A program made the translations under genes and the position numbers. Positions 26,442-35,127 of a stretch of DNA of 64,000 nt are shown here, piece after piece. The notes below the pieces were generated by a model. The model had not been told where the DNA came from and did not search any database. It was given only the letters and a program-made list of their open reading frames with translations. The stretch is taken from the NCBI RefSeq assembly GCF_904848625.1, contig NZ_CAJHCP010000002.1:496001-560000 (forward strand), read 5' to 3'. Within the stretch, counting starts at the first letter, position 1. Every line of letters starts with the position of its first letter. Origin of the DNA: Paraburkholderia metrosideri (GTDB taxonomy: Bacteria > Pseudomonadota > Gammaproteobacteria > Burkholderiales > Burkholderiaceae).

Positions 26442-27402
26442 CGTGTGAAAGCGGAGCAGCGCTTTGATTGCGCTGCCGCGCGTCCGCCTGAGTTTCCCGG
26501 TCCCAACGCTGTAACCACGGTGCAATGAATTCGGCGAAACCGTCCGCAGGCGGCGACAGCGCGCGTTGTGTCGAGCGATAAACGCAGACTTCGCGAATGG
26601 TTTCGGGATCGACAATACGCTTCATCACCAGCCCGAACGTGCGCGCGAGAGGCGCGACATATGCCGGCGCGAGCGTGACGGCCAGTCCTTGCGACGCAAG
26701 GCCGAACGCAGTCGTGACGTTGTCGACGACATCCACCGGAATGATGCGGGCCTCCACCGGCAGATTGGCGAGCATTTGCCCAACCGCGCGCTCGTGGTCG
26801 CGGCCGGTGGCGACAATCGGCACGTCGCGCAGATGCTGCCATAGCACGCGGCGCCGCGTGCTCAACGGATGTGTCGGCGCGCACCACATCACCCATGGAC
26901 TGGCGAACGCCGGCTCGCAGCGCACGCGCGTGCCGCTTTGCCGGTCGGGGCCGATCGCGAGATCCACGTCGCCGCTTTCGACTCGCTCCACCAGTTGCTC
27001 GACCACCGTGTCGCAAATGCGTACGACTACCTTCGGCTTGTCGCGCGCGTATTCGGCGATCGCCGCTGGCAACGCGGTCGCCGCCAGCACGAGCGGCGCG
27101 CCCACCCGCACGATACCGGCGGCACGGTTGCGGATATCGTCGGCGGATTGCGCAGCGGCACGCACATGACGCAACACCGATTCCGCCGACGACAGAAAAT
27201 CCTGCCCCGCGCTCGACAGATTCACGCGCCGCGTGGTCCGGTCGAACAGCCGGAAGCCGAGTTCCGTTTCGAGTTCGGCCAGCAACTGACTGACCGCCGA
27301 CGAGGTCAGCCCGAGCCGCTCCGCCGCCGCGCCGATGCTATGCAGATCGACGATGGCGAGGAAGGCTTCGAACTGGCGGAGGGTGACGCGAGTCAGGGGC
27401 AT
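26353..27402 (-). CDS. LysR-type transcriptional regulator with long C-terminal tail
   Basis: 349 residues, against about 300 for the family. N-terminal HTH (LRQFEAFLAIVDLHSIGAAA, then SSAVSQLLAELETELGFRLF) followed by the LysR substrate-binding domain (GIVRVGAPLVLAATALPAAI). The domain ends near residue 295; the last ~50 residues (Ala/Arg/Ser-rich) are unlike the family and run antisense through the 3' end of the LuxR-type gene. It is divergent from the aminotransferase-aldolase-reductase operon (222-base spacer) and is the likely regulator of it. Confidence 0.85.
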   Translation of the reverse strand: MPLTRVTLRQFEAFLAIVDLHSIGAAAERLGLTSSAVSQLLAELETELGFRLFDRTTRRVNLSSAGQDFLSSAESVLRHVRAAAQSADDIRNRAAGIVRVGAPLVLAATALPAAIAEYARDKPKVVVRICDTVVEQLVERVESGDVDLAIGPDRQSGTRVRCEPAFASPWVMWCAPTHPLSTRRRVLWQHLRDVPIVATGRDHERAVGQMLANLPVEARIIPVDVVDNVTTAFGLASQGLAVTLAPAYVAPLARTFGLVMKRIVDPETIREVCVYRSTQRALSPPADGFAEFIAPWLQRWDRETQADARQRNQSAAPLSHVTTAQASNTARTTAADSKSRAAHKRASDT

Positions 27403-27624
27403 CGGGCGATTCTAAAGAAAAACTTACGAATCGTGAAAAATCGATTGATTGTGGGCAGCAGGGCAATGACCGACACTCGTTCAAATCGACGCACACAGCC
27501 AAACGCGCTTAGACTTCCACGTTGTGTTGTGCTCTGCGAGCGGGCTCACCGCCGGCTTACGATCAGATCACAGCAAAACCGCTGCGTGACCGCTTCGGCC
27601 CGAGGCCGCATTCAAGGACTTGTC

Positions 27625-28824
27625 ATGTTCGACCACATTCCCGTGTACCCAGGCGACCCGATTCTGAGCCTGAACGAAGACTTTCAACTGGACCCCCGGC
27701 CCAACAAGGTCAATCTGAGCATCGGCATCTATTTCGACGACGCCGGCAAGCTGCCCGTCATCAACGCCGTGCGCCGTGCGGAGACCGCGCTGCTCGATTC
27801 GATCGGCCCGCGTTCGTATCTGCCAATGGCCGGCTTGCCGCTCTATCGCGACACCGCGCAGGCGCTGGTGTTCGGCGAACATAGCGACGCCCGAGCCGCG
27901 GGCCGCATCGCCACGCTGCAAACGCTGGGCGGTTCGGGCGCGCTCAAAGTCGGCGCGGACTTCCTGAAGCGCTATTTCCCCGGCTCGCAGATGTGGATCA
28001 GCGATCCGAGTTGGGAGAACCATCGCGTCGTATTCGAAGGCGCGGGGCTGACGGTCAATACCTATCCGTACTACGACGAGACAACCGGCGGCCTGCGTTT
28101 CGCCGACATGATCGACACGATCGGCCGCTTGCCGGAGAAGGGCGTCGTGCTGCTTCATGCGTGCTGCCACAACCCGACCGGCGTCGACCTGAGTCCGGCG
28201 CAGTGGGCGGAACTGGTGCCCGTATTGCAGCGCCGCAAGCTGATCGCGTTCGTCGACATGGCCTACCAGGGTTTCGGCGCGGGTCTCGAAGAAGACGCAG
28301 CCTGTGTCCGTTTGCTGGCCGACGCAGGCGTGCCGATGATCGTCGCGAATTCGTTCTCGAAGAATTTCTCGCTCTATGGCGAACGCTGCGGCGCGCTGAG
28401 CGTGGTGTGCAAAAGCGCGGAAGAGGCGGGCCGCGTGCTGGGGCAGTTAATGTCGGCGGTACGCGCAAACTACAGCAATCCGCCTACCCATGGCGCACGG
28501 CTCGTGGCCAACGTGCTTGCCGATCCGACGCTGCGCGCGTCATGGGAAGCCGAACTCGCTACCATGCGCGAGCGGATCCTCGCGATGCGCGGCACGATCC
28601 ACGCGGGACTCGCAGGCCGGGTCGATGAAGTGATGCGCGAGCGTTACGTCGCACAGCGCGGCATGTTCACTTACACCGGCTTGAGTGAAGCGCAGGTCGA
28701 GCGTTTGCGGAGCGAATACGCGGTGTACGTGCTGCGCTCGGGGCGTATGTGTGTGGCCGGCCTGAATGCGCGTAACGCCGGTTATGTGGCGTCGTCGATA
28801 GCGTCGGTGGTGTCGGGCGCATAG
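27625..28824 (+). CDS. tyrB: Aromatic amino acid aminotransferase (class I, TyrB/AspC type)
   Basis: 399 residues. PLP-dependent transfer of the amino group between aromatic amino acids or aspartate and 2-oxoglutarate. PLP-lysine K246 lies in ANSFSKNFSLYGERCG; the substrate-binding HNPTGVDL segment and C-terminal arginine (RMCVAGLN context) are present, matching the family subgroup Ia length. ATG 27625 follows AAGGA; the long upstream extension to 26869 is antisense to the LysR gene and rejected. First gene of a three-gene run with a class II aldolase and a ketopantoate-reductase-like protein, which hints at a role in a specific side-chain pathway beyond tyrosine synthesis. Confidence 0.9.
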   Translation: MFDHIPVYPGDPILSLNEDFQLDPRPNKVNLSIGIYFDDAGKLPVINAVRRAETALLDSIGPRSYLPMAGLPLYRDTAQALVFGEHSDARAAGRIATLQTLGGSGALKVGADFLKRYFPGSQMWISDPSWENHRVVFEGAGLTVNTYPYYDETTGGLRFADMIDTIGRLPEKGVVLLHACCHNPTGVDLSPAQWAELVPVLQRRKLIAFVDMAYQGFGAGLEEDAACVRLLADAGVPMIVANSFSKNFSLYGERCGALSVVCKSAEEAGRVLGQLMSAVRANYSNPPTHGARLVANVLADPTLRASWEAELATMRERILAMRGTIHAGLAGRVDEVMRERYVAQRGMFTYTGLSEAQVERLRSEYAVYVLRSGRMCVAGLNARNAGYVASSIASVVSGA

Positions 28825-28867
28825 ACGCACCTTCCCCGGCTGGCAAAGCGATAAACATGGAGACGTG

Positions 28868-29659
28868 ATGAGCACCCTCGAAACGAAACCGGCAAGCCCG
28901 CCCACGCACCACGCAATGCATCCGGACGAATGGCACGCGCGCGTGCAACTGGCCGCGTGCTATCGGATCTTCGACATGCTCGGCTGGACCGAGATGATCT
29001 ATAACCACATCACGTTGCGGGTTCCGCAAAGCGTGAGCGGTAGCGAGCGGCAGTTCCTGATCAATCCGTTCGGGCTGCACTACAGCGAGGTAACGGCGAG
29101 CAATCTCGTGAAGATCGACGCGCAGGGAAGTGTGCTCGATGACTCGCCGTATCCGGTGAATCCGGCGGGCTTCGTCGTGCATGCGGCGATTCATGAAGGC
29201 TTGCCTGACGCGCATTGCGTGATGCACACGCACACCACGGCGGGCGTGGCGGTCGCGTGTCTGGACGAGGGGTTGCAGCAGACCAACTTCTATAGCGCGC
29301 AATTGCATGACCGTATCGCGTATCACGATTTCGAGGGCATCACGGTGCATGCGGAAGAAGGGCCGCGCCTGCTCGAACATATCGGCAACAAACAGGCGGT
29401 GATCTTGCGCAATCATGGTCTGCTTGCGTGGGGTCACACGTTGCCGCAAACTTTCGCGGTGCTGTGGACGCTCAACCGCGCGTGCGAAATCCAGCTGGCG
29501 ACGTTCTCAATGGGCCGCGCGCGGCCGGTGCCGGAACAGGTGGCGATTCGCTGTTCACGCGACGCGTTGCAATTCGATCCGCGTCACGGCGCAGGGCAGG
29601 ATGTGTTCGACGCGCTGGTGCGGCGCGTGGATCGCGTCGACGCGAGCTACAAGGACTGA
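28868..29659 (+). CDS. Class II aldolase/adducin family protein
   Basis: 263 residues. Zn-dependent aldolase fold related to fuculose-1-phosphate aldolase and ribulose-5-phosphate epimerase. The metal histidines are seen in VMHTHTTAGVAVAC and in the downstream ILRNHGLLAWG. Members of this stand-alone adducin-like branch in Burkholderiaceae are usually annotated only by family. ATG 28868 (or GTG 28865) follows GGAGAC, 43 bases after the aminotransferase stop. Substrate not predictable; the operon context suggests cleavage or decarboxylation of a small hydroxy-acid. Confidence 0.87.
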   Translation: MSTLETKPASPPTHHAMHPDEWHARVQLAACYRIFDMLGWTEMIYNHITLRVPQSVSGSERQFLINPFGLHYSEVTASNLVKIDAQGSVLDDSPYPVNPAGFVVHAAIHEGLPDAHCVMHTHTTAGVAVACLDEGLQQTNFYSAQLHDRIAYHDFEGITVHAEEGPRLLEHIGNKQAVILRNHGLLAWGHTLPQTFAVLWTLNRACEIQLATFSMGRARPVPEQVAIRCSRDALQFDPRHGAGQDVFDALVRRVDRVDASYKD

Positions 29660-29702
29660 CGGCGAACAGCGTGAGCGAGACAACCAGGGTAAGGATCGAA
29701 CG

Positions 29703-30683
29703 ATGAAAGTGGTTATTTATGGCGCGGGCGCGATTGGCGCCTGGATAGGTGTCAGGCTCGCGCAGGCCGGTCATCACGTGGGTGTGGTAGCGAGAGGCGC
29801 GACACTCAGCGCGTTGCGACGTGATGGGTTGCGTCTGATCGACGGCGATGTCACGCATGCGGTCAACGTCGAAGCCAGTGAAAACCCGGCGGATCTGGGC
29901 GTACAGGATCTCGTCGTGGTTGCGGTCAAAGGACCGGCGATGGCGTCGGTGGCCGCGCAGATCGCGCCGCTGCTCGGTCCGAACACCACCGTGCTGACGG
30001 CGATGAACGGCGTGCCGTGGTGGTTCTGTGAAGGGCTTGGGCCGGATTTTGCGGGCCAGAGGCTGAAGTCGATCGATCCCGATGGCGCGATTGCCGCCGC
30101 GATTCCCGGTGCGCAGACGGTGGGCTGCGTGGTGCATGCAAGCTGTCTGGTCGAAGCACCCGGCGTGATACGGCATCACCAGGGCAACGGGCTGATTATC
30201 GGCGAGGCGTCGGGTCAGCCGAGCGAACGCGTCGAGGCGCTGGCGGCGGCGCTCGTGGCGGCGGGCTTCAACGCATCGAGGTCCGCGCAGATTCAGCGCG
30301 ATGTCTGGTACAAGCTGTGGGGCAACATGACGATGAACCCGATCAGCGCCATCACCGGTGCGACCACCGACCGGATTCTCAGCGATGAACTGGTGCGCGG
30401 TTTTGTCACGAGCATCATGCTGGAGGCCAAAGAGATTGGTGCGCGCTTCGGTATCCCCATCGATCAGAAGCCAGAGGATCGTCACGAAGTCACGCTCAAA
30501 CTCGGCGCGATGAAAACGTCAATGCTGCAGGACGTGCAAGCAGGTAAAGCGGTCGAACTCGATGCACTAGTCGGTGCGGTTCGCGAACTGGGGCAACTGA
30601 CGCAAGTACCGACGCCGTTTACGGATGCGCTACTGGGTCTCGCGCGTTTGCATGCGCGGACGTTGGGGTTGTACCCGGCGTAG
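29703..30683 (+). CDS. Ketopantoate reductase family oxidoreductase (ApbA/PanE-like)
   Basis: 326 residues. N-terminal Rossmann NADP-binding motif IYGAGAIGAWIGVRL, ketopantoate-reductase signature KLWGNMTMNPISAITGAT (catalytic lysine in WYKLWGN) and the helical C-terminal domain. Classical PanE reduces 2-dehydropantoate for coenzyme A synthesis; this copy sits behind an aminotransferase and an aldolase and may instead reduce another 2-oxo acid. ATG 29703 lies 43 bases after the aldolase stop; the in-frame extension overlapping the aldolase gene is rejected. Last gene before a strong terminator. Confidence 0.88.
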   Translation: MKVVIYGAGAIGAWIGVRLAQAGHHVGVVARGATLSALRRDGLRLIDGDVTHAVNVEASENPADLGVQDLVVVAVKGPAMASVAAQIAPLLGPNTTVLTAMNGVPWWFCEGLGPDFAGQRLKSIDPDGAIAAAIPGAQTVGCVVHASCLVEAPGVIRHHQGNGLIIGEASGQPSERVEALAAALVAAGFNASRSAQIQRDVWYKLWGNMTMNPISAITGATTDRILSDELVRGFVTSIMLEAKEIGARFGIPIDQKPEDRHEVTLKLGAMKTSMLQDVQAGKAVELDALVGAVRELGQLTQVPTPFTDALLGLARLHARTLGLYPA

Positions 30684-30710
30684 TGTTGAGCAGCCTTGCA
30701 GAAGATCACG

Positions 30711-30746
30711 AAGCCGCCGTGCAATCGCTGCACGGCGGCTTTTTTC
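30711..30746. terminator. Bidirectional terminator between convergent operons
   Basis: AAGCCGCCGTGCA (30711-30723) pairs perfectly with TGCACGGCGGCTT (30729-30741) around a 5-base loop, followed by a T-run. It separates the plus-strand aminotransferase operon from the minus-strand DUF2783 gene. Confidence 0.88.
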
Positions 30747-30757
30747 GTTTTATGCAC

Positions 30758-30958
30758 CTATGCGCTTATCGCCGCGACTTCCTTCGACGCGGGCAGCTTC
30801 GCCGCTTCAATCAACGACAACGCGCGCTGCGGGTCGTCGAGTTCGGTCATGCAAAGTAGCGCAAGACGGGCGAGATAGAGCGGCGTTTGCGCTTCGCCTT
30901 CGCGGGTGAGCGTTTTGCACAACGTCGTATAGACAAGATCGAGATCGCTATCGGTCAT
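30758..30958 (-). CDS. DUF2783-like small protein
   Basis: 66 residues (MTDSDLDLVYTTLCKTLT at the start, then LYLARLALLCMTELDDPQRALSLIEAA). It looks like the DUF2783 family, short helical proteins repeatedly found beside FAD-dependent aromatic hydroxylases. It begins 30 bases after the FAD-monooxygenase stop on the same strand, so the pair is probably one operon. Role unknown; a partner or chaperone of the hydroxylase is plausible. Confidence 0.75.
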   Translation of the reverse strand: MTDSDLDLVYTTLCKTLTREGEAQTPLYLARLALLCMTELDDPQRALSLIEAAKLPASKEVAAISA

Positions 30959-30988
30959 GATGTGGGGGCCTTTGTGTATCGTCCGTCA

Positions 30989-32725
30989 TTAGATCTTCAG
31001 CGTTGTGGTCAGCGCGCGCAGTATCGTTTGCACATTGCCGTTGCGTGAACGAGCAAGTACGTGACCATCGGGCCGGATCAGATAGACCGTGCCGGGCGTT
31101 GCGTCGAACATGTCGTGTAAGCGGCCGGTTTGATCGATTGCATGCAGGCCGGTGGCGTTCGGTGTGTCGCGCTGTGTTCCTGTTGTTTCCTTGGTTCCTT
31201 TCGTCAGCGTCACGGTGCGGAACGGCACGCGCTGGTCTGCCAGTGTGCGTTCCAATTGCTGCCATACGTCGTCTTGCGCGGCATCGTCGTGAGAGCCGAA
31301 GCGCAACGCGGTAAAGCACGGGCCAAGCAGATCCGTGAGATGAATCGCGACATGCGCGCCGTCATCGGCCCGCTTGAGCAGCCGGCATTCCGGCAGCACC
31401 GTGCCCGGCTGCGGGCCACCACTGAATGTGTCTTCTGCGCGTGCATTGAGCGGCGATTCGGCATACGCGATGGCATGCGTTTGCCGCGGATTGATCAGCG
31501 GACGCACGGCGGCGTGCTGCCCGGCAAGTCCCAGCACGGCAGTGCGCATCAGATCGAATGCAAACGACGGCGGCGCCATGAACTCCGTGCTCTTCATCCC
31601 ATAGCTCAGATTTTCACGCGCGGCGAACACGCGCTCGTCGCTATAACTGTCGAGCAGACCGGGCGACGCCGTGCCATTCACCACGCAGCCGAGTTTCCAG
31701 CCGAGATTGTCCGCGTCGTCGATACCGGAATTCGCGCCGCGCACGCCGAAGATCGGCACCAGGTGCGCGGCATCGCCCGCGAACAGCACCTGGCCGTGCC
31801 GATAGCGTTCGAGCGTCAACGCGTTGGCCTTGTAGACGGTGATCCAGATCGGCGACCATGCGCCGGTTTCGCCCATCGAGTCGAGCACGCTTTGCACGCG
31901 CGGCATGACGTTTTCCGGCTTGACAGCGGCGTCGGGGTCTTCGTCGTCGCGAAGCTGGTAGTCGATGCGCCACACGTTGTCCGGTTGCTTGTGAACGAGC
32001 ACGGTCGAGCCCGGATTGGACGGCGGATCGAAATACGCGAGACGTTCGGTGGCGCGCGCACTGTCCAGTTCGATATCGACGATCACGTAACGGCCTTCGT
32101 ACGTCGCGCCGGTCAGCTTGAGACCGAGCGCGTCGCGAATCGTGCTGCGTCCGCCGTCGCACGCGACGACCCAGTCGGCGTGCAGGGTCCAGTGGCTGTC
32201 CCCGGTCTGTAACGCGAGGCGGGCACCGCCTTCAGGCTTTTGCTCGATGCCTGTCACACGCGTTTGCCAGCAGATATCGATCAGGTCGGCGTGCTGTTCC
32301 ACCGCGTCGAGTAGCAACTGCTCGATCTGGTATTGCGCGATGTTGATCATCGGCGGCAGCGATTGCTCGTCGTCCTGGTGCATCGCGAAGCGGAACACTT
32401 CGGTGTCGCGGTAGAAACTGCGGCCGCCGGTCCACGGCAGGCCTTTTTGCAGGAAGCCGTCGACCACGCCGAGCCGTTTGAATATCTCCAGACTGCGCCG
32501 CGAAATGCAGATTGCGCGGCTACCGGTGCAGACGCTGTCGTCGGCTTCGATCAGCACCGAGGGTACGCGCTGGCGGGCCAGCGCGAGCGCGAGCGTCAGA
32601 CCGACCGGGCCGCCGCCAACAATCGCGACAGGGCGCCTGACAGGATCGTGTCCGTCGACTAGCGGCGGCACCTCGCCGGCATAGTGCCGAGGTGCGAAGG
32701 GATAAGGCTTGAAGGGGCGGCTCAC
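30989..32725 (-). CDS. FAD-dependent aromatic hydroxylase (MhpA/PheA-like)
   Basis: 578 residues. Group A flavoprotein monooxygenase: FAD-binding GxGxxG in VAIVGGGPVGLTLALALA, the DG motif (VVACDGGRSTIRDALG) and the second FAD motif GQVLFAGDAAHLVPIFGVRGANSG, then a thioredoxin-fold-like C-terminal domain as in MhpA and phenol hydroxylases. The C-terminus (VYLIRPDGHVLARS) is typical. GTG 32725 with GGAGA at 32731-32735 is the best start; the open frame extends to 32932 without support. It should hydroxylate a phenolic substrate with NAD(P)H and O2. Followed by the DUF2783 gene. Confidence 0.88.
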   Translation of the reverse strand: MSRPFKPYPFAPRHYAGEVPPLVDGHDPVRRPVAIVGGGPVGLTLALALARQRVPSVLIEADDSVCTGSRAICISRRSLEIFKRLGVVDGFLQKGLPWTGGRSFYRDTEVFRFAMHQDDEQSLPPMINIAQYQIEQLLLDAVEQHADLIDICWQTRVTGIEQKPEGGARLALQTGDSHWTLHADWVVACDGGRSTIRDALGLKLTGATYEGRYVIVDIELDSARATERLAYFDPPSNPGSTVLVHKQPDNVWRIDYQLRDDEDPDAAVKPENVMPRVQSVLDSMGETGAWSPIWITVYKANALTLERYRHGQVLFAGDAAHLVPIFGVRGANSGIDDADNLGWKLGCVVNGTASPGLLDSYSDERVFAARENLSYGMKSTEFMAPPSFAFDLMRTAVLGLAGQHAAVRPLINPRQTHAIAYAESPLNARAEDTFSGGPQPGTVLPECRLLKRADDGAHVAIHLTDLLGPCFTALRFGSHDDAAQDDVWQQLERTLADQRVPFRTVTLTKGTKETTGTQRDTPNATGLHAIDQTGRLHDMFDATPGTVYLIRPDGHVLARSRNGNVQTILRALTTTLKI

Positions 32726-32914
32726 CAGTGTCTCCGATGGTTGCTGTGTTCCAAAGCTGAAGATTGCGCGCCGGGGCCGTTTGGCTCTTTCATTGCGGGG
32801 CGAATCGTTGGTGAAAGTATGAAGGAGGGGGCGGGACGCTTTGTCCTCATTTTGGGTACAAGCGCAAACGCGTGTGAAACCCGAACCCGCGAACGATAGG
32901 CAAAAAAAGCACGC

Positions 32915-32951
32915 AAAAAAGCCGCGAAGCACCTACCCGCTCGCGGCTTTT
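32915..32951 (-). terminator. Terminator of the AI-2E-family gene
   Basis: On the minus strand AAAAGCCGCGA pairs with TCGCGGCTTTTTT (plus-strand arms 32917-32927 and 32941-32951; A-run 32915-32920). It lies 44 bases past the AI-2E-family stop codon. Confidence 0.8.
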
Positions 32952-32994
32952 CAACATCCTTTAAAGAGCGAAGAAAACGCCCGGCCTCGGCGCT

Positions 32995-34950
32995 CTAATC
33001 CCCACCCGCTGCATGGACCGGCTGACGCCCATGCTGCACGCTCGCCGCCACCTGGCATTCTTCGATCATCGCGCGAAAGCTCGGCGCCGCATGCGACGCG
33101 CCGGTCGCGCCCAAGCCGGTGCTGCCTTCAGTCGCACCGCCAACGCCGACCACCAGGGTCGCGAGCGGCCGCCATTCGCGCGTGCGCCGCAGCATGTTGC
33201 GCAGATACGGCGGCGATTCAGGCGCGTCGAGCGAGACGATGCAGATAATCGGCGCGTCCTTGAAACTCGGTTCGTCAGCGCGTGCGCTCCGGTAGCCCGA
33301 ATGCGTGGCCATCATCGGCGTGAGGCCGTGGCGGCCGAGCAATTGCACCGCGATGGCGGTCGTCACTTCGTCGAACGCGCCGCGTCCGGGCACGCACAGC
33401 ACCGACGTCTTCTCGACTCCCTGGTGTTCGCGCAAACGCGCCGCAATATGGCTATCGTGTTGCTCCGACAGATCGGCCGACGCCGACGCCAGCAGCGCAC
33501 CGGCGGTATCCACCGGCTCCGTGAGCGTCAACCGGTCAGGCAGGCCGTCGGCGATTTCGAGGTTCTCGACGATATCGACCAGCGCATCGTTGACGCGCTG
33601 CAACTGGTCGGGCATCAGCACGCCGCGCATCGCGTCGTTGCGGGCCAGCTTGAGACCTTCGAGCGCGACGTTGTCGTAGTAATCGATCAGCGACATCTCG
33701 CGCAACAGCCGCTCGGCCTGCACGATTGCCTCATGCGGGTCGTCTGCCAGCAGGCGTTGATAGAAGTTCTGCGCGGGTGTTAGCGCGGGCTGATCGCCGA
33801 GCAGCACCGTGAGAAAGTTCAGCCGGTCGGCATAACGGCCCAGCGTGACGACACACAGCGTCAGCGGCGTGGATAGCACGAGGCCGATCGGCCCCCACAG
33901 CCAGCTCCAGAAGATCGCCGCGACGACCACCGCCAGCGGCGACAGTCCCGAGCGATGTCCGTACAGAAGCGGCTCGGCGATCTGCCCGGCGACCACATCG
34001 ACGACGATGAACAGGATCAGCGTATACACCGCCATGGTCCATTGCGGCTGGATGGCGGCGGCGAGAAAGACCGCGAGAATCGCGGCGATCCAGATGCCGA
34101 TATACGGCACGAAACGCAGCAGCGCGGCAATCACGCCGAACAGCAGCGCGCCCGGCACGCCGATGATCGCAAGTCCAATCGCAATGATCCCGCCGGCACT
34201 CAGATTCACACCGAGTTGCGCGACGAAATAGCGTGAGAGCCGCACAGCGGCGTCGTTGATCGCGGTGGTGGTGCGGTGCAGGTCGCGTGAACCAAACAGA
34301 CTGATCAGCCGGTCGCGTAGATCCTCGCGTTGCAGAAGAATGAAGATCGTCACGACGAGCACGATGAAGGTGGTCTCGATCGGCGCGATAGCCGGCGACA
34401 GCGCACGCTGCGCAAGCTGCAACGGCGTGGGCGCGGGCTCGTGGACTTCGACCGGTTGCGGCACGGCCGGCGCATTACGCGCGGCACGGCCCGTGGGGCG
34501 CGGCGGATTGGGCTTGGACGGCGCCACACGTTGCAAGGTGGCGGCCGCGCGGCTCATCAGCGAATCCGCGCGGCCCACGGTCTTTTCCTGAACCGTTTCG
34601 ATCTTCTGTTCGATCGCCACCTGATACTGCGGCAGGTCGCCCGCCAGTTGCACCAGCTGCGCGCCGATCAGCGCGCCGACCGCGAGCAACGACGCCAGCG
34701 CGAACAGCACCGCAATGAAAATGGACGGCAGTTGGCCCATATGAAAGCGCCGCAGCATCTGCACGAGCGGCGCGAGCAGGAAGCTCAGCATCACCGACAG
34801 CGTGATCGGAATCAGCACCTCGCGCGCGAAGTAAAGCCCGCACACCACCACCACGCCGGTGATGACCGACGCGAGACCATGCAGGCTGGGGGTGCCCGGC
34901 GGGTAGACGCGGTTCGGCCGCCCCTGTGGCGGCGGTAACGATATTTTCAT
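32995..34950 (-). CDS. AI-2E transporter family protein with large C-terminal domain
   Basis: 651 residues, nearly twice the family norm of about 350. The N-terminal ~400 residues hold the AI-2E/PerM transporter region: two early helices, a Pro-rich soluble loop (about 150-200), then the cluster of helices with VPYIGIWIAAILAVFLAA and SPLAVVVAAIFWSWLWGPIGLVLSTPLT. The remaining ~250 residues are soluble, with helices and a Rossmann-like stretch (TSVLCVPGRGAFDEVTTAIA and PIICIVSLDAPESPPYLRNM) whose function I do not recognise. ATG 34950 starts the family-like sequence; an upstream frame to 35010 is unsupported. Substrate unknown: family members export AI-2 or act as Na+/H+ antiporters. Confidence 0.85.
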   Translation of the reverse strand: MKISLPPPQGRPNRVYPPGTPSLHGLASVITGVVVVCGLYFAREVLIPITLSVMLSFLLAPLVQMLRRFHMGQLPSIFIAVLFALASLLAVGALIGAQLVQLAGDLPQYQVAIEQKIETVQEKTVGRADSLMSRAAATLQRVAPSKPNPPRPTGRAARNAPAVPQPVEVHEPAPTPLQLAQRALSPAIAPIETTFIVLVVTIFILLQREDLRDRLISLFGSRDLHRTTTAINDAAVRLSRYFVAQLGVNLSAGGIIAIGLAIIGVPGALLFGVIAALLRFVPYIGIWIAAILAVFLAAAIQPQWTMAVYTLILFIVVDVVAGQIAEPLLYGHRSGLSPLAVVVAAIFWSWLWGPIGLVLSTPLTLCVVTLGRYADRLNFLTVLLGDQPALTPAQNFYQRLLADDPHEAIVQAERLLREMSLIDYYDNVALEGLKLARNDAMRGVLMPDQLQRVNDALVDIVENLEIADGLPDRLTLTEPVDTAGALLASASADLSEQHDSHIAARLREHQGVEKTSVLCVPGRGAFDEVTTAIAVQLLGRHGLTPMMATHSGYRSARADEPSFKDAPIICIVSLDAPESPPYLRNMLRRTREWRPLATLVVGVGGATEGSTGLGATGASHAAPSFRAMIEECQVAASVQHGRQPVHAAGGD

Positions 34951-35127
34951 GAACACACTTTCCGAATGAGGAGCGCTGTCGTTCTTTATGCAAACCGCGC
35001 ACGGATGCAATGGTGTCGTCCGGGCAAGAGCGCCTCAGCAAAACCTATGCCCGAATTGTAGGCGCTTTGGCGCACGCAAGCCCGATGCTTCAGCTGATCG
35101 ACCCTCGCGTCGCGGCCCAATGTGCAA

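Noticed and set aside
31130..32212. 360-codon plus-strand frame inside the FAD hydroxylase gene
   Set aside because: Antisense shadow; the FAD and substrate motifs are all on the minus strand.
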